From the NCBI GenBank assembly GCA_023423015.1, contig JAFAGE010000136.1, forward strand, positions 1 through 9,606: DNA of 9,606 nucleotides, written 5' to 3'. Below are positions 1 to 7,063 of the stretch, piece after piece (the stretch's first letter is position 1; every line of letters begins with the position of its first letter). The stretch comes from Bacteroidota bacterium. GTDB lineage: Bacteria; Bacteroidota; Bacteroidia; Chitinophagales; Chitinophagaceae. The notes under the pieces are model-generated. The model searched no databases and was not told the DNA's origin. It worked only from the letters and a program-made list of their open reading frames with translations. The translations under genes and the position numbers were made by a program.

Positions 1-1122
1 GTCAATATCTTTTTGTAACTCGTTTTCAAATTCTTCTACCGTAGGCAGGGTGCTTTTTAGTTCGGCAGGCAATGATGGTGTTACGGTAAATTCACTCACG
101 CCAATGGGTTTACTCATACCCTGCAGGGCATATTCCACTTCCAGCTTGTCTTTATTTTTACAGAGGATGATACCAATTGAAGGATGATCATTGGCGGTTT
201 TCAACTGGTCGTCTACTACAGAAAGATAAAAATTCATCTTTCCTGCAAACTCCGGCTGAAACTCCACCACTTTCAGGTCTATCACCACAAAACACCGGAG
301 GCGTATATGATAAAAAAGCAGATCGAGCCGGTAGTCTTTTTCACCCACTTGTAGGGGGTATTGCCGCCCAATAAAAGCAAAGCCTTTTCCCAGCTCCAGC
401 AAAAATTTGGTTATGTGTTCGGTTAGTTGTTTTTCTATGTCCAGCTCCTGCACCTTTGGCTCCAGCGTAAGAAACCCGAAATTATAGGGGTCCTTTAATA
501 TTTGCGTAGCCATCAAGGCCTGGCTTTCCGGCAAGGTTGTTTTGAAATTGCTGATGGCCTTTCCCTGGCGGGCAAAGAGGTCTTGCTCTATTTGCAAACT
601 TAATATGGCCCGGCTCCAGTTATGTTCAATGGTTTGTTGCAGGTAAAACAGGGCTTCCTCCACGGATTTACCCTTATCCAAAATCAACATATGATGGCCC
701 CAGGGAACGCCCAGAATACTATTCAATCCAACAGCTTGTTGGACTGTGGGCTCAATATCCAGTGCAGCAAGTTGCTGCATTGGAGCTTTTTCATCGTAGT
801 CTTCTTTCAGTGCAGCAGGTTGCTGCACTGAACTTCCGGCATAAAAAAGATAGAATTTCCTGAAATAAAAAATATTGCGTTTTGAAAAGCCTTTTATATC
901 CGGAAACTCGGCTTGAAGGTCTTTCGCCAATTGTTCTACATAATTGTTTCGGCCTTCGAACAGGGCCTGGTTAACGGCAATCATTTTGCCCATGTTCCAG
1001 TAGAGTTGAATCAACGAACTATTGACCGCTAAAGCCGCTTTTACCTGGGCAGACTGCACCTGCTGCCTAATGGTAACTAGCAGTTGTTTATAGGCAAGTT
1101 CTGTTGACGCTTCTTTCGGCAT
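1..1122 (-). CDS. DUF1016/YhcG-family PD-(D/E)xK nuclease, 3' end cut by window
   Basis: The frame is open from ATG at 1122 to base 1, giving 374 residues with no stop, so the 3' end lies outside. Residues about 10-100 match the helical DUF1016 N-terminal domain (YKQLLVTIRQQ, LIQLYWNMGK, RNIFYFRKFY). A PWGHHMLIL segment at about 140-148 links to a C-terminal nuclease domain with YRLDLLF (D267), then VVIDLK (D282, K284), followed by EFAGKMNFYLSVVDD. This is the PD-(D/E)xK core of the YhcG-type family, with Asp in place of the more usual Glu. The family normally ends near an LPT-EE-E-L motif, seen here at residues 359-369, so few residues should be missing. The start is 9 nt after the brxC stop, so it is probably co-transcribed with BREX. 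Genes of this family often accompany restriction and BREX loci; their exact role is not settled. A linker at about 97-135 carries an unusual peptide repeat encoded by palindromes. Confidence 0.9.
   Translation of the reverse strand, partial: MPKEASTELAYKQLLVTIRQQVQSAQVKAALAVNSSLIQLYWNMGKMIAVNQALFEGRNNYVEQLAKDLQAEFPDIKGFSKRNIFYFRKFYLFYAGSSVQQPAALKEDYDEKAPMQQLAALDIEPTVQQAVGLNSILGVPWGHHMLILDKGKSVEEALFYLQQTIEHNWSRAILSLQIEQDLFARQGKAISNFKTTLPESQALMATQILKDPYNFGFLTLEPKVQELDIEKQLTEHITKFLLELGKGFAFIGRQYPLQVGEKDYRLDLLFYHIRLRCFVVIDLKVVEFQPEFAGKMNFYLSVVDDQLKTANDHPSIGIILCKNKDKLEVEYALQGMSKPIGVSEFTVTPSLPAELKSTLPTVEEFENELQKDID
725..832. repeat. Cluster of three in-frame inverted repeats inside the DUF1016 gene
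   Basis: Three hairpin-forming inverted repeats, each with a 3-nt loop, lie close together inside the coding frame. The first has arms 725-733 and 737-745 (core TCCAACA/TGTTGGA perfect). The second has arms 759-769 and 773-783 (CCAGTGCAGCA against TGCTGCATTGG, one G-T type mismatch). The third has arms 806-817 and 821-832 (TTCAGTGCAGCA/TGCTGCACTGAA), a perfect 12-bp match. Their centres (735, 771, 819) are 36 and 48 bp apart, both multiples of 12. On the minus strand they encode VQQPAAL, MQQLAAL and VQQAVGL at protein residues about 99-133. The third peptide sits just before the conserved PWGHH segment and may be the ancestral one. They could be small palindromic insertions or duplications tolerated in a flexible linker. 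Confidence 0.75.
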
Positions 1123-1131
1123 AGAGAATGA

Positions 1132-4100
1132 CTATTTTAAAATAATGGAGCTGGAATCTTTTAAAAGCGTTTCTAATTCCTCTTTCAACTCAGCCACATA
1201 GTTGTCAATATCCGCCTGTGTAGCAATGGTTTTACGAGGCAGGCTGTAGGTTTGCGCTTGTGGCGCTGCCAGCTTTATCGCCTCCTCCAAAGCCGACTGA
1301 AACTGGCCTGGTAGCGCCGCAATTTTCGTCTCCCAGGTATACAGAGAGGCTTTTTGCAATTGCATCAACAATTCATGCGCATCCAAGGTTTTGATCTCAG
1401 GTTTAACCAGCAATTGGTGTTTAGCCAAAATGCTATGCTTTTGTTCCGGCGTTAGCTTTCCAAAATATTCATTGCTTTGAAGGTCCTTCATTCTGGCATC
1501 GTAGGAGCCGATGTAACTTGCTTTTAATCCATTCAGGGCTTCCTTCAGCTTATCGGTAAGAGATATCAATTTGGGATAAACCGGATCGGGTTCCTGGAGC
1601 ACCAGCCGGTTTTCCCGGATGGCATCAATTTCAGTCTTAAGACCATCCATTTGCCCATCAGCATAGTTTGCCAGCTCGGAAAGCAAATACCACTGCGGCT
1701 CCCGGTTTTTGACAATTTCTGACTTTGCACGCCAATCCGTGAGCTTGGTCTTTAGATCTTCCTGCTCTTCCAGCAACCGAACCAGGCGTTCATTGCCATC
1801 GAGGTTTTCAATGTCCCTTACAAACTGCAGATTGATGGGTTCTGGCTTAGGCGCATCACCACTAATAACATCGGCCAGCTCTTTCAACTTACCCAAAAAG
1901 GTGTTGGAATGTAAAAACTCTTCACCTGGTTTACACGAGATGCCTGCATCCTGATAAAGCTTTCTAAGCTTGATCTTATCTGAAGCAGACAGGGTATGCA
2001 CTTCTTTTTTAAAACTGGCATTGCCAATTTTTGCCTGGTTGATATTAGGCTCTGGCGTAGAAATATGCTCGGTGTTTTTGAGCATGATCAGCATGGTATC
2101 AATGGCATCCTGGCTCCATCCATAAGGCGCTTTCATAAAATGGCTACGAACCTCTTTCCCCTGCTTGGTATTGTTGCCAATGAATCGAATGATCTCGATA
2201 GCAACAGGATGATCTTTCGGTTCTTTATCCCAGCCAATCCTTTTCAAAGCATCAGGATCGCCAGATAAGGCTTTCGTTAAGGCTTTGTCCCAGTCCTTAT
2301 AATCGCCTTTGCTCTTAAAGTCAGTAAACTGCCTGTCCGCAATGCTGTTCAACGCTTCCTCAATGTTGTCTCTGATGTTTCCGGCTTCTATTTTGTTTCC
2401 ACCGGCTAAATACACTACTGCTTCCCGGCTAATTCTATCAATCAGCTCCTCAATGGCAATCTTAGCCAGGCCCTGCCGGGTTTCCATGCTTTTCTTGGCC
2501 TGTTCTCCTTCCGGCGTTGCAGGTAGTCCTTTGGAGCTTATGGTTAATCCGGCAGCGAGGTATTTAATGATCTCACTTCTTAATTCAGGGTCTCTAAACT
2601 TTTTTACAAACGCATAGGCTAACGGTGCATCAGACCCTTCTGCACGAATTTCATTCAGTACGGTAGATTCATTTTCAAACCATCCGTCCCTGATCCAAAT
2701 ATTCAATTTGTTATCCGTATTCGGACGGGTGTCTTTATCCCAAATGTCAAAATCTCTTTTTTGCTTTGATACACCCTGGAGAATATTAATGGTCTTTGTT
2801 TTGTCGTTGAAGAAAGCAATGATCTTTTCTCTCCGAAGGCTTTGAATTTGATCATCACCAGAGCCACTGATTTTTTGCGCATGTACGGTATATTCCTGTT
2901 CCCATTCGGCACCAATTTTTGTTTGGAGCTTAAACTCGTCATTTACTGGCATCAGCACTTTTTCAGTCACCAGCTTTTTTATCGTTTCTTCAACCTTCGT
3001 CCGGAAGCCATCGGAAGGTTCGTTCAGGTTGTCAATCAATAATTCAGCAATGGTGCTTTCATCCGATTTCAACCGGCTGCCGGTTGTATCTTTTGGGAGT
3101 TGATCAATTAGAAAAACCACACTTAATATCCTGCCTTCCAAAGCGGCATCACCACCTTTGGATTTCCGGCCTTCAATCAGGTTGTTCGTTTCATTTAGCA
3201 GCAATGCATTTTGTAAAAGCTGTGATTGCTTTTGTTCAAATATCAAATCTGCCGGAACAATATAGCCCAGGTCTTTATCGGCTACTTTTTTAATGCTTTC
3301 ATCTACAATCCGGAGTTGGCTTCTTAATTGTCCTGATGTACCTGCGGTATCAATAGACTGTAATATTTTCTTCCAAAATTTGCGGGTAGAGGGCAGAATG
3401 GGATAGTCGGCTACGAGTGTTGCTTTATCGCTTGTTACATAACCATAGTCAGTGCCGGAAAGATTGCGTGAGATTTCACCCAGTGCTGCATCCAGTTTTT
3501 TGTCTATGGCATTCATCACCGACGGCTTTTTCTCCAACACTGTTTTACGGGTTACTGTTTCTACATCGGTATCGGACAGAGAAACCTTCACCGTAAAACG
3601 ATCCTGCAAACGTTGCAATAGGCTTGTCTCTGAAAGTGCATTTTGTCCCGTACCAATGAGCAGGAACTTGCCATTGAAGTTGCTGCATATATCCTGTGCC
3701 AGGTTTTGCAGATCAATACTTTTATCGCCATCAGAGCCGATAAATTGCTGCACCTCATCCAACACAACAATGGTCAACGGAATTTTATCGCCAAAAAACA
3801 TCGGTAATATTTCCGTCTTGATGGTATCAATCAACTGCTCCCGGTTTATGCTATCAATACGTTTGAAGTTGGCCTTGAAATTCTCTTTCACCTTGGCTTC
3901 GTTTTCCGCAAATTCAGGCTTCAACTCTAAAACAGATTTTGCAATGGCAGAAGAGACAAACAGGTTTTCATATTCCTTCTTGAAATCCTTACCCTGCGCT
4001 TCTACCAACGATTTCAAGCCATCATAAATCCCTTCTTGTTTGGCCCAATACACAAACTTGAAATGATGGTATTGCTGTGGTAGTCCCAACTCGTTTAAAA

Positions 4101-4557
4101 ACAATTGCAGGAATGAATAACGTATATCTGCCGATGGAAAATCTTTAAGCGTACCGGAAACAGAAAGCCTGCCATTGATCTTTTGCTTTCTTTCCAATTC
4201 AATAAATAAATCATTCACATCCTGTGGCAAAGGCTTGATGGTTCTTGCCGTATCACCATTGGGAAACTTAAAATCTTCCCACAAATAACCCAGCATTTTA
4301 ACCAGGTGTGATTTACCACTACCAAAGAAACCGCTGACCCAAACAGCAGGTTGTTTTGGTTGGTCAATGTGTTTCAGGTAAGTATCCAGTATTCTATAAA
4401 TACCCCTTTGGTATTCTCCTTCGCAAACAAAGGTTTTCAGTTCGTGCCGGATAATCTTCAATCCCTGGTCATCTTTAGCAGTATTGATTTCAACAACACC
4501 GTCATTAATCAAATTGTTTTCGTCGGGATTTAGCGTAAATAATTCTTTGTTCAGCAT
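1132..4557 (-). CDS. brxC: BREX P-loop ATPase BrxC
   Basis: This 1141-residue protein is the large P-loop ATPase of BREX systems (BrxC/PglY family, usually about 1,100-1,250 residues). The N-terminal AAA-type domain has Walker A GFFGSGKSH (G76-H84, Lys82, Ser83), Walker B LTIVVLDEVQQF (D267, E268) and a sensor-like LLIGTGQNAL at about 299-308. The rest is a long, mostly helical region without another motif I recognise; charged coiled-coil-like stretches occur around residues 930-1030. BrxC is required for phage exclusion and is thought to work with the BREX methyltransferase and phosphatase components; the molecular step is not settled. The frame is intact from ATG to TAG. The start lies 12 nt after the brxB stop and no strong Shine-Dalgarno is visible, as is common in Bacteroidota. 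It is followed after 9 nt by the DUF1016 gene rather than directly by pglX. Confidence 0.95.
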   Translation of the reverse strand: MLNKELFTLNPDENNLINDGVVEINTAKDDQGLKIIRHELKTFVCEGEYQRGIYRILDTYLKHIDQPKQPAVWVSGFFGSGKSHLVKMLGYLWEDFKFPNGDTARTIKPLPQDVNDLFIELERKQKINGRLSVSGTLKDFPSADIRYSFLQLFLNELGLPQQYHHFKFVYWAKQEGIYDGLKSLVEAQGKDFKKEYENLFVSSAIAKSVLELKPEFAENEAKVKENFKANFKRIDSINREQLIDTIKTEILPMFFGDKIPLTIVVLDEVQQFIGSDGDKSIDLQNLAQDICSNFNGKFLLIGTGQNALSETSLLQRLQDRFTVKVSLSDTDVETVTRKTVLEKKPSVMNAIDKKLDAALGEISRNLSGTDYGYVTSDKATLVADYPILPSTRKFWKKILQSIDTAGTSGQLRSQLRIVDESIKKVADKDLGYIVPADLIFEQKQSQLLQNALLLNETNNLIEGRKSKGGDAALEGRILSVVFLIDQLPKDTTGSRLKSDESTIAELLIDNLNEPSDGFRTKVEETIKKLVTEKVLMPVNDEFKLQTKIGAEWEQEYTVHAQKISGSGDDQIQSLRREKIIAFFNDKTKTINILQGVSKQKRDFDIWDKDTRPNTDNKLNIWIRDGWFENESTVLNEIRAEGSDAPLAYAFVKKFRDPELRSEIIKYLAAGLTISSKGLPATPEGEQAKKSMETRQGLAKIAIEELIDRISREAVVYLAGGNKIEAGNIRDNIEEALNSIADRQFTDFKSKGDYKDWDKALTKALSGDPDALKRIGWDKEPKDHPVAIEIIRFIGNNTKQGKEVRSHFMKAPYGWSQDAIDTMLIMLKNTEHISTPEPNINQAKIGNASFKKEVHTLSASDKIKLRKLYQDAGISCKPGEEFLHSNTFLGKLKELADVISGDAPKPEPINLQFVRDIENLDGNERLVRLLEEQEDLKTKLTDWRAKSEIVKNREPQWYLLSELANYADGQMDGLKTEIDAIRENRLVLQEPDPVYPKLISLTDKLKEALNGLKASYIGSYDARMKDLQSNEYFGKLTPEQKHSILAKHQLLVKPEIKTLDAHELLMQLQKASLYTWETKIAALPGQFQSALEEAIKLAAPQAQTYSLPRKTIATQADIDNYVAELKEELETLLKDSSSIILK

Positions 4558-4569
4558 AATATTTTCTAA

Positions 4570-5115
4570 TTAAGCAGTAATGGGTCTGGCCAGATAGCTC
4601 CAACCATCTCTTGCATCTAGTAAACGATAATGGTTTTTGTCGTATTCGCCTGGAAAGAAAATGAGCATTCTTCCTTTAAAGGAATTGGCACAGCCGTTTA
4701 GAATATCAGACATGCGGTTGAATCCAAACAAAGATGAAATATCTCTCACTGCAATGAGCGTATTGTTGTCAGTGCCTTGTTTATTCATCTCCTCTATCAG
4801 GTAATTGATAGCAAATTGTTTAAACTCGGCTTCCAATTGGTCAACCAAGGTTTCCGGATCAGTAAAGTATTCCTCTTTATAATCATGACCTGCCATCCAT
4901 ATAGGAAAGCATTTTTTAAGTGAAACGGTTACCCATTTTTTGCCAGCTTTTTGTGTAGCCATTTCAAAATCGCCAATGCGTAAATCTATTTTACGTTGCT
5001 CGGCAGGGTCGTACACTAAAAACCATATTCTCTCCTGACCCGATAGCGAATTGGACCAGGGCTCATTCACCACCACCTCATAAGCAGAAAGTAATTGATC
5101 GACTTTAGATGCCAT
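4570..5115 (-). CDS. brxB: BREX protein BrxB (DUF1788)
   Basis: The 181-residue product shows the characteristic DUF1788 pattern: PWSNSLSGQERIWFLVYDP near residues 19-37, RIGDFEMAT at 46-54, a FPIWMAGHDY segment at about 70-79, ISSLFGFNRMSD at about 126-137, and the C-terminal FFPGEY..NHYRLLDARDGWSYLARPITA. The length is typical (about 180-200). BrxB is a core type I BREX component; it has no known enzymatic motif and its biochemical role is not established. The ATG at 5115 overlaps the end of brxA by 11 nt, which suggests translational coupling, and brxC starts 12 nt after its stop. The FFPGEY..YRLLDARDGW ending is so family-specific that the call is secure even without a search. Confidence 0.95.
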   Translation of the reverse strand: MASKVDQLLSAYEVVVNEPWSNSLSGQERIWFLVYDPAEQRKIDLRIGDFEMATQKAGKKWVTVSLKKCFPIWMAGHDYKEEYFTDPETLVDQLEAEFKQFAINYLIEEMNKQGTDNNTLIAVRDISSLFGFNRMSDILNGCANSFKGRMLIFFPGEYDKNHYRLLDARDGWSYLARPITA

Positions 5116-5833
5116 CTATTTTTAGTTTGGTAAACAGATTTGTAAATGATATGGCCGTTACACTTCCGGCATATTGGTATTGCAATAAATCCCTCCTGGC
5201 AGCTTCGATAGCGAGTTCTCTTAACTGACTATCACCCAAGCATAATGCCTTTGCCCACTTGCTGGATAATATAAAATCTCCTCTTTCGCCATTTAGATAT
5301 GCCAATACAAATGCAAAGGCAACTACATGGTAACCAATTTTCGGTTGTGTTCGAATGTTCTTTACTTTCCCGGTAATGAAGCCCGCTTGCTTCCAGGAGC
5401 TGGCAATGTTTTGTGCCAATGAACGTCTTGTGTTTTCAGAAAAATGATTAGGATGCTGCGCTTCTATATGTTCTTCCAACTTACTAATAGTAACCCTGTC
5501 TCCGATCTTAGTATTGGCAACTACTGGATAGCTTTCCGCAAGAAGAGAATCTTGACGAATCGCATATAGCAACGTCAAAAGTGGTCTATCATTCGCTTCA
5601 GTATTCTCCCAGAAAAACCTAAAAAATCTAAACGACAAATCGGTCAAGTTAAATCCATAAAGTTGTTTTAGAAAGCCCGTTGTTTTTTCCTGATTATTCT
5701 TCGTTTTTTTATTTGCAATATTTTGATTCAATGAATCTAGATACACATCATCATGAATTGCGTGATCCATCACTTTCGATAGCTCAGCAAACATCATCGT
5801 TCTGCTCGTATGTATACTTCTTAATTTTGTCAC
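5105..5833 (-). CDS. brxA: BREX protein BrxA (DUF1819)
   Basis: The 242-residue protein is placed as BrxA (DUF1819) from its position immediately before brxB and from its pattern: an N-terminal LRSIHTSRTMMFAELSKVMD helix, an FLKQLYGFNLTDLSFRFFRFFW block at about 53-74, LLTLLYAIRQDSLLAES at about 86-102, and a C-terminal winged-helix-like stretch with QNIASSWKQAGFITGK followed by GYHVVAFAFVLAYL. BrxA is a small DNA-binding core component in other BREX systems. The start is GTG at 5833-5831, sharing the bases GTGA with the stop of the upstream XRE gene. The internal ATG pair (residues 13-14) would remove the conserved N-terminal segment, so GTG is preferred. This gene is visibly AT-rich (20 of 60 bases are G or C at 5641-5700). 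Confidence 0.9.
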   Translation of the reverse strand: MTKLRSIHTSRTMMFAELSKVMDHAIHDDVYLDSLNQNIANKKTKNNQEKTTGFLKQLYGFNLTDLSFRFFRFFWENTEANDRPLLTLLYAIRQDSLLAESYPVVANTKIGDRVTISKLEEHIEAQHPNHFSENTRRSLAQNIASSWKQAGFITGKVKNIRTQPKIGYHVVAFAFVLAYLNGERGDFILSSKWAKALCLGDSQLRELAIEAARRDLLQYQYAGSVTAISFTNLFTKLKIDGI

Positions 5834-6132
5834 TTTTTGGATTTCTTATTAGATTTCTTCACTTCATTTTCCGTGACTGACAAGGCTTTTAACGCTACCT
5901 CTTCATTTTTAACCACGTCATACACTTTACCTGCAAGCCAAAGGGCTAATAGTTCTTCTGGCGCTACCATTAGAAGTTTTGCCAGCACTAGGACTTGTTC
6001 CCTCTTCGCTTTCCGTTCACCACGCTCAATCTTGCTAAACATCGGTGTATCTATCTGCAGATATGCAGCTAGTTCCCGTTGCAACAGCCCCTTTTCCTCT
6101 CTTAACTGCTTTATGCGTCCGCCTAGGAACAT
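5830..6132 (-). CDS. XRE-family helix-turn-helix regulator leading the BREX operon
   Basis: The 100-residue protein has an XRE/Cro-type HTH at about residues 5-62: IKQLREEKGLLQRELAAYL (helices 1-2), DTPMFSKIERGERKAKREQV (recognition helix region and the ERGER turn typical of the family), then VLVLAKLLMVAPEELLALWL. A short helix follows (residues 66-80), then a Lys/Asn/Ser-rich tail. There is no metal-binding or enzymatic domain, so it is most likely a transcriptional regulator. The stop codon overlaps the brxA start (GTGA), so it is the first gene of the BREX unit and probably controls its own promoter in the 173-bp gap upstream. Many BREX loci are regulated by a WYL-domain BrxR protein; this one has no WYL domain. 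An antitoxin role for the ART-like gene upstream is a less likely alternative. Confidence 0.88.
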   Translation of the reverse strand: MFLGGRIKQLREEKGLLQRELAAYLQIDTPMFSKIERGERKAKREQVLVLAKLLMVAPEELLALWLAGKVYDVVKNEEVALKALSVTENEVKKSNKKSKK

Positions 6133-6305
6133 AGTAGGAACATTATTGACTTGTCAGATTTTGAACAATATAGCGCATGAAAGGAAATCGCCGAATTAAA
6201 AAACATATGTTTATCCAAAGCTTACGATTGAGAGAGTGTTCTTTTCGCGCCTCATAATGGTTTCCATGTATTGGGAACGAGGAATAAACACTGTTCTTCG
6301 TCTTT
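6133..6305 (-). promoter_or_regulatory. Intergenic gap, likely promoter/operator region of the XRE-BREX operon
   Basis: This 173-bp gap is the only non-coding sequence before the XRE-brxABC unit, so the operon promoter should lie here if the unit is not read through from upstream. On the minus strand a TATATTGT element (6172-6165) lies 33 nt before the XRE start and loosely resembles the Bacteroidota -7 box (TAnnTTTG, two mismatches); no good -33 box is seen. A small TGAC-TT-GTCA inverted repeat at 6147-6156 is a possible operator. A perfect 12-bp palindrome lies at 6201-6212. A 65-residue minus-strand frame (6340-6143) crosses the gap but has no recognisable features. No clear intrinsic terminator of the upstream gene is visible. 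Confidence 0.4.
6201..6212. repeat. Perfect 12-bp palindrome AAACATATGTTT
   Basis: The sequence AAACATATGTTT equals its own reverse complement. It lies 69 bp upstream of the XRE start codon. A copy with one difference (AACCATATGTTT) occurs at 6993-7004, upstream of the ART-like gene. A dimeric regulator such as the XRE protein could bind both; this is inference from position only. Confidence 0.35.
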
Positions 6306-6878
6306 TCATTGGAAAAATGGTACCTCTGTTGCCTGATCATCGAAGGGAATTTCCTGGAGCATCAGGTAAATTTCCCCTTTAGGTTGAACTTCGATCACTT
6401 TAAAACACGAATTGCAGGTGAACGCGACTTTACGTTCTGGATCGGGAACGCCACTTTCTTCCCAGAACGTATGCATGTCCCGACAGGAAGTGTGCGGGGC
6501 AAGGTTGATCTGCATGACGAGATCTCCTGTAAATTTTGTGAATTTCGAACAGCTGAGAAAATCGGGGAAACGTATGGTCTTACCAAGATGGGCTGCAAAA
6601 AACTTAATTGCTTTTTGAATTTGGGACGGTATAAGCCGGATAAAACGGTAGGCCTTTTTCTCTGTGTAAGCCGGCATCACATAGAGAGCTGCATCAAGGT
6701 CACGTATCTTCGCCAGATCATCTTCACTAAGTTCTTTCCTGCGGATCTTATCATTCAGATCATCAGTATGGTGAAATCCTCGCTTGAAAGTTACCAGCAG
6801 ATGCGCCTGCGCAGCAGTCATATGCTGGCGCTGCTGCAATTGCTTTTCGAGGCGTAAAAAATCTTCACCTGAAATCAT
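6306..6878 (-). CDS. Predicted ADP-ribosyltransferase-fold protein, catalytic Glu position altered
   Basis: This 190-residue protein cannot be named with certainty. Its motif order resembles the R-S-E class of ADP-ribosyltransferases. The helix LLVTFKRGFHHTDDLNDKIRR (residues 27-47) resembles the family's AI-x-YT...INxxLR segment; IRDLDAALYVMP (58-69) resembles the Ld-Al-k-p helix. AYRFIRL (76-82) supplies the NAD-binding Arg78, IRFPDFLSCSK (102-112) supplies the S-x-S strand (S109, S111), and PERKVAFTCNSCFKVIEV (147-164) resembles the ExE-V-x-F...fkV element, ending in EIYLMLQEIP. At the expected catalytic Glu there is Lys150; Glu148 is present two residues earlier. It may be inactive, altered, or misaligned by me. 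Cys132, His136, Cys155 and Cys158 could instead bind zinc. No signal peptide or membrane segment is seen. It stands alone, with 185 bp to mcrC and 173 bp to the XRE gene. Confidence 0.5.
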   Translation of the reverse strand: MISGEDFLRLEKQLQQRQHMTAAQAHLLVTFKRGFHHTDDLNDKIRRKELSEDDLAKIRDLDAALYVMPAYTEKKAYRFIRLIPSQIQKAIKFFAAHLGKTIRFPDFLSCSKFTKFTGDLVMQINLAPHTSCRDMHTFWEESGVPDPERKVAFTCNSCFKVIEVQPKGEIYLMLQEIPFDDQATEVPFFQ

Positions 6879-7063
6879 GGTGTTTTATTTAGCTATAATA
6901 GTCGCCAGTTTAACGTGCGAGTCTGATGACTTGGATAATTCCAGCTGTGTGAAAAACCCTCAGCACGCTGTTCTTTTGGGACATAAGTGAACAACCATAT
7001 GTTTTAAGCTGATGTTATTTGTGGGTGATCTTTGATCGCAAGGTGTAATCCTGGTCAATTCTT
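6879..7063 (-). promoter_or_regulatory. Intergenic gap between mcrC and the ART-like gene
   Basis: This 185-bp gap has no supportable gene. It probably holds the end of the mcrBC transcript and a promoter for the ART-like gene. On the minus strand a TATGGTTG element overlaps the near-palindrome at 6993-7004 and differs at one base from the Bacteroidota -7 consensus TAnnTTTG, but I see no matching -33 box. A short CAGC-AC-GCTG repeat (6961-6970) followed on the minus strand by GAGGGTTTTT is terminator-like, but its two-base loop is too tight for a convincing hairpin. Confidence 0.3.
6993..7004. repeat. Near-palindrome AACCATATGTTT, second copy of the intergenic element
   Basis: It matches the palindrome at 6201-6212 at 11 of 12 bases and occupies the equivalent place in the other intergenic gap, 115 bp before the start codon of the ART-like gene. 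It may be a shared operator; AT-rich context makes a chance match possible. Confidence 0.3.

Noticed and set aside
3452..4027. A 191-residue plus-strand frame opposite brxC
   Set aside because: It mirrors the BrxC ATPase domain coding sequence (Walker B is encoded on the other strand here); it is serine-rich low-complexity shadow translation.
5837..6199. A 120-residue plus-strand frame opposite the XRE gene
   Set aside because: The minus strand encodes a clear XRE helix-turn-helix that overlaps brxA in operon fashion; the antisense frame has no pattern.
6235..6295. Inverted repeat AGTGTT/AACACT in the gap after the ART-like gene
   Set aside because: Six-base arms separated by roughly 45 bases are expected by chance and no T-run follows.
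6143..6340. A 65-residue minus-strand frame in the gap upstream of the XRE gene
   Set aside because: It overlaps the end of the ART-like gene, has no recognisable motif and reads like random AT-rich translation; the gap is better explained as regulatory.
6309..6857. A 182-residue plus-strand frame opposite the ART-like gene
   Set aside because: It has no family pattern, and the minus-strand frame shows ordered ART-like motifs and agrees with the direction of every neighbour.
6955..6970. Possible intrinsic terminator after mcrC (CAGC-AC-GCTG followed by a T-run on the minus strand)
   Set aside because: The stem is only 4 bp with a 2-base loop, too tight for a stable hairpin, and the T-run is separated from it.
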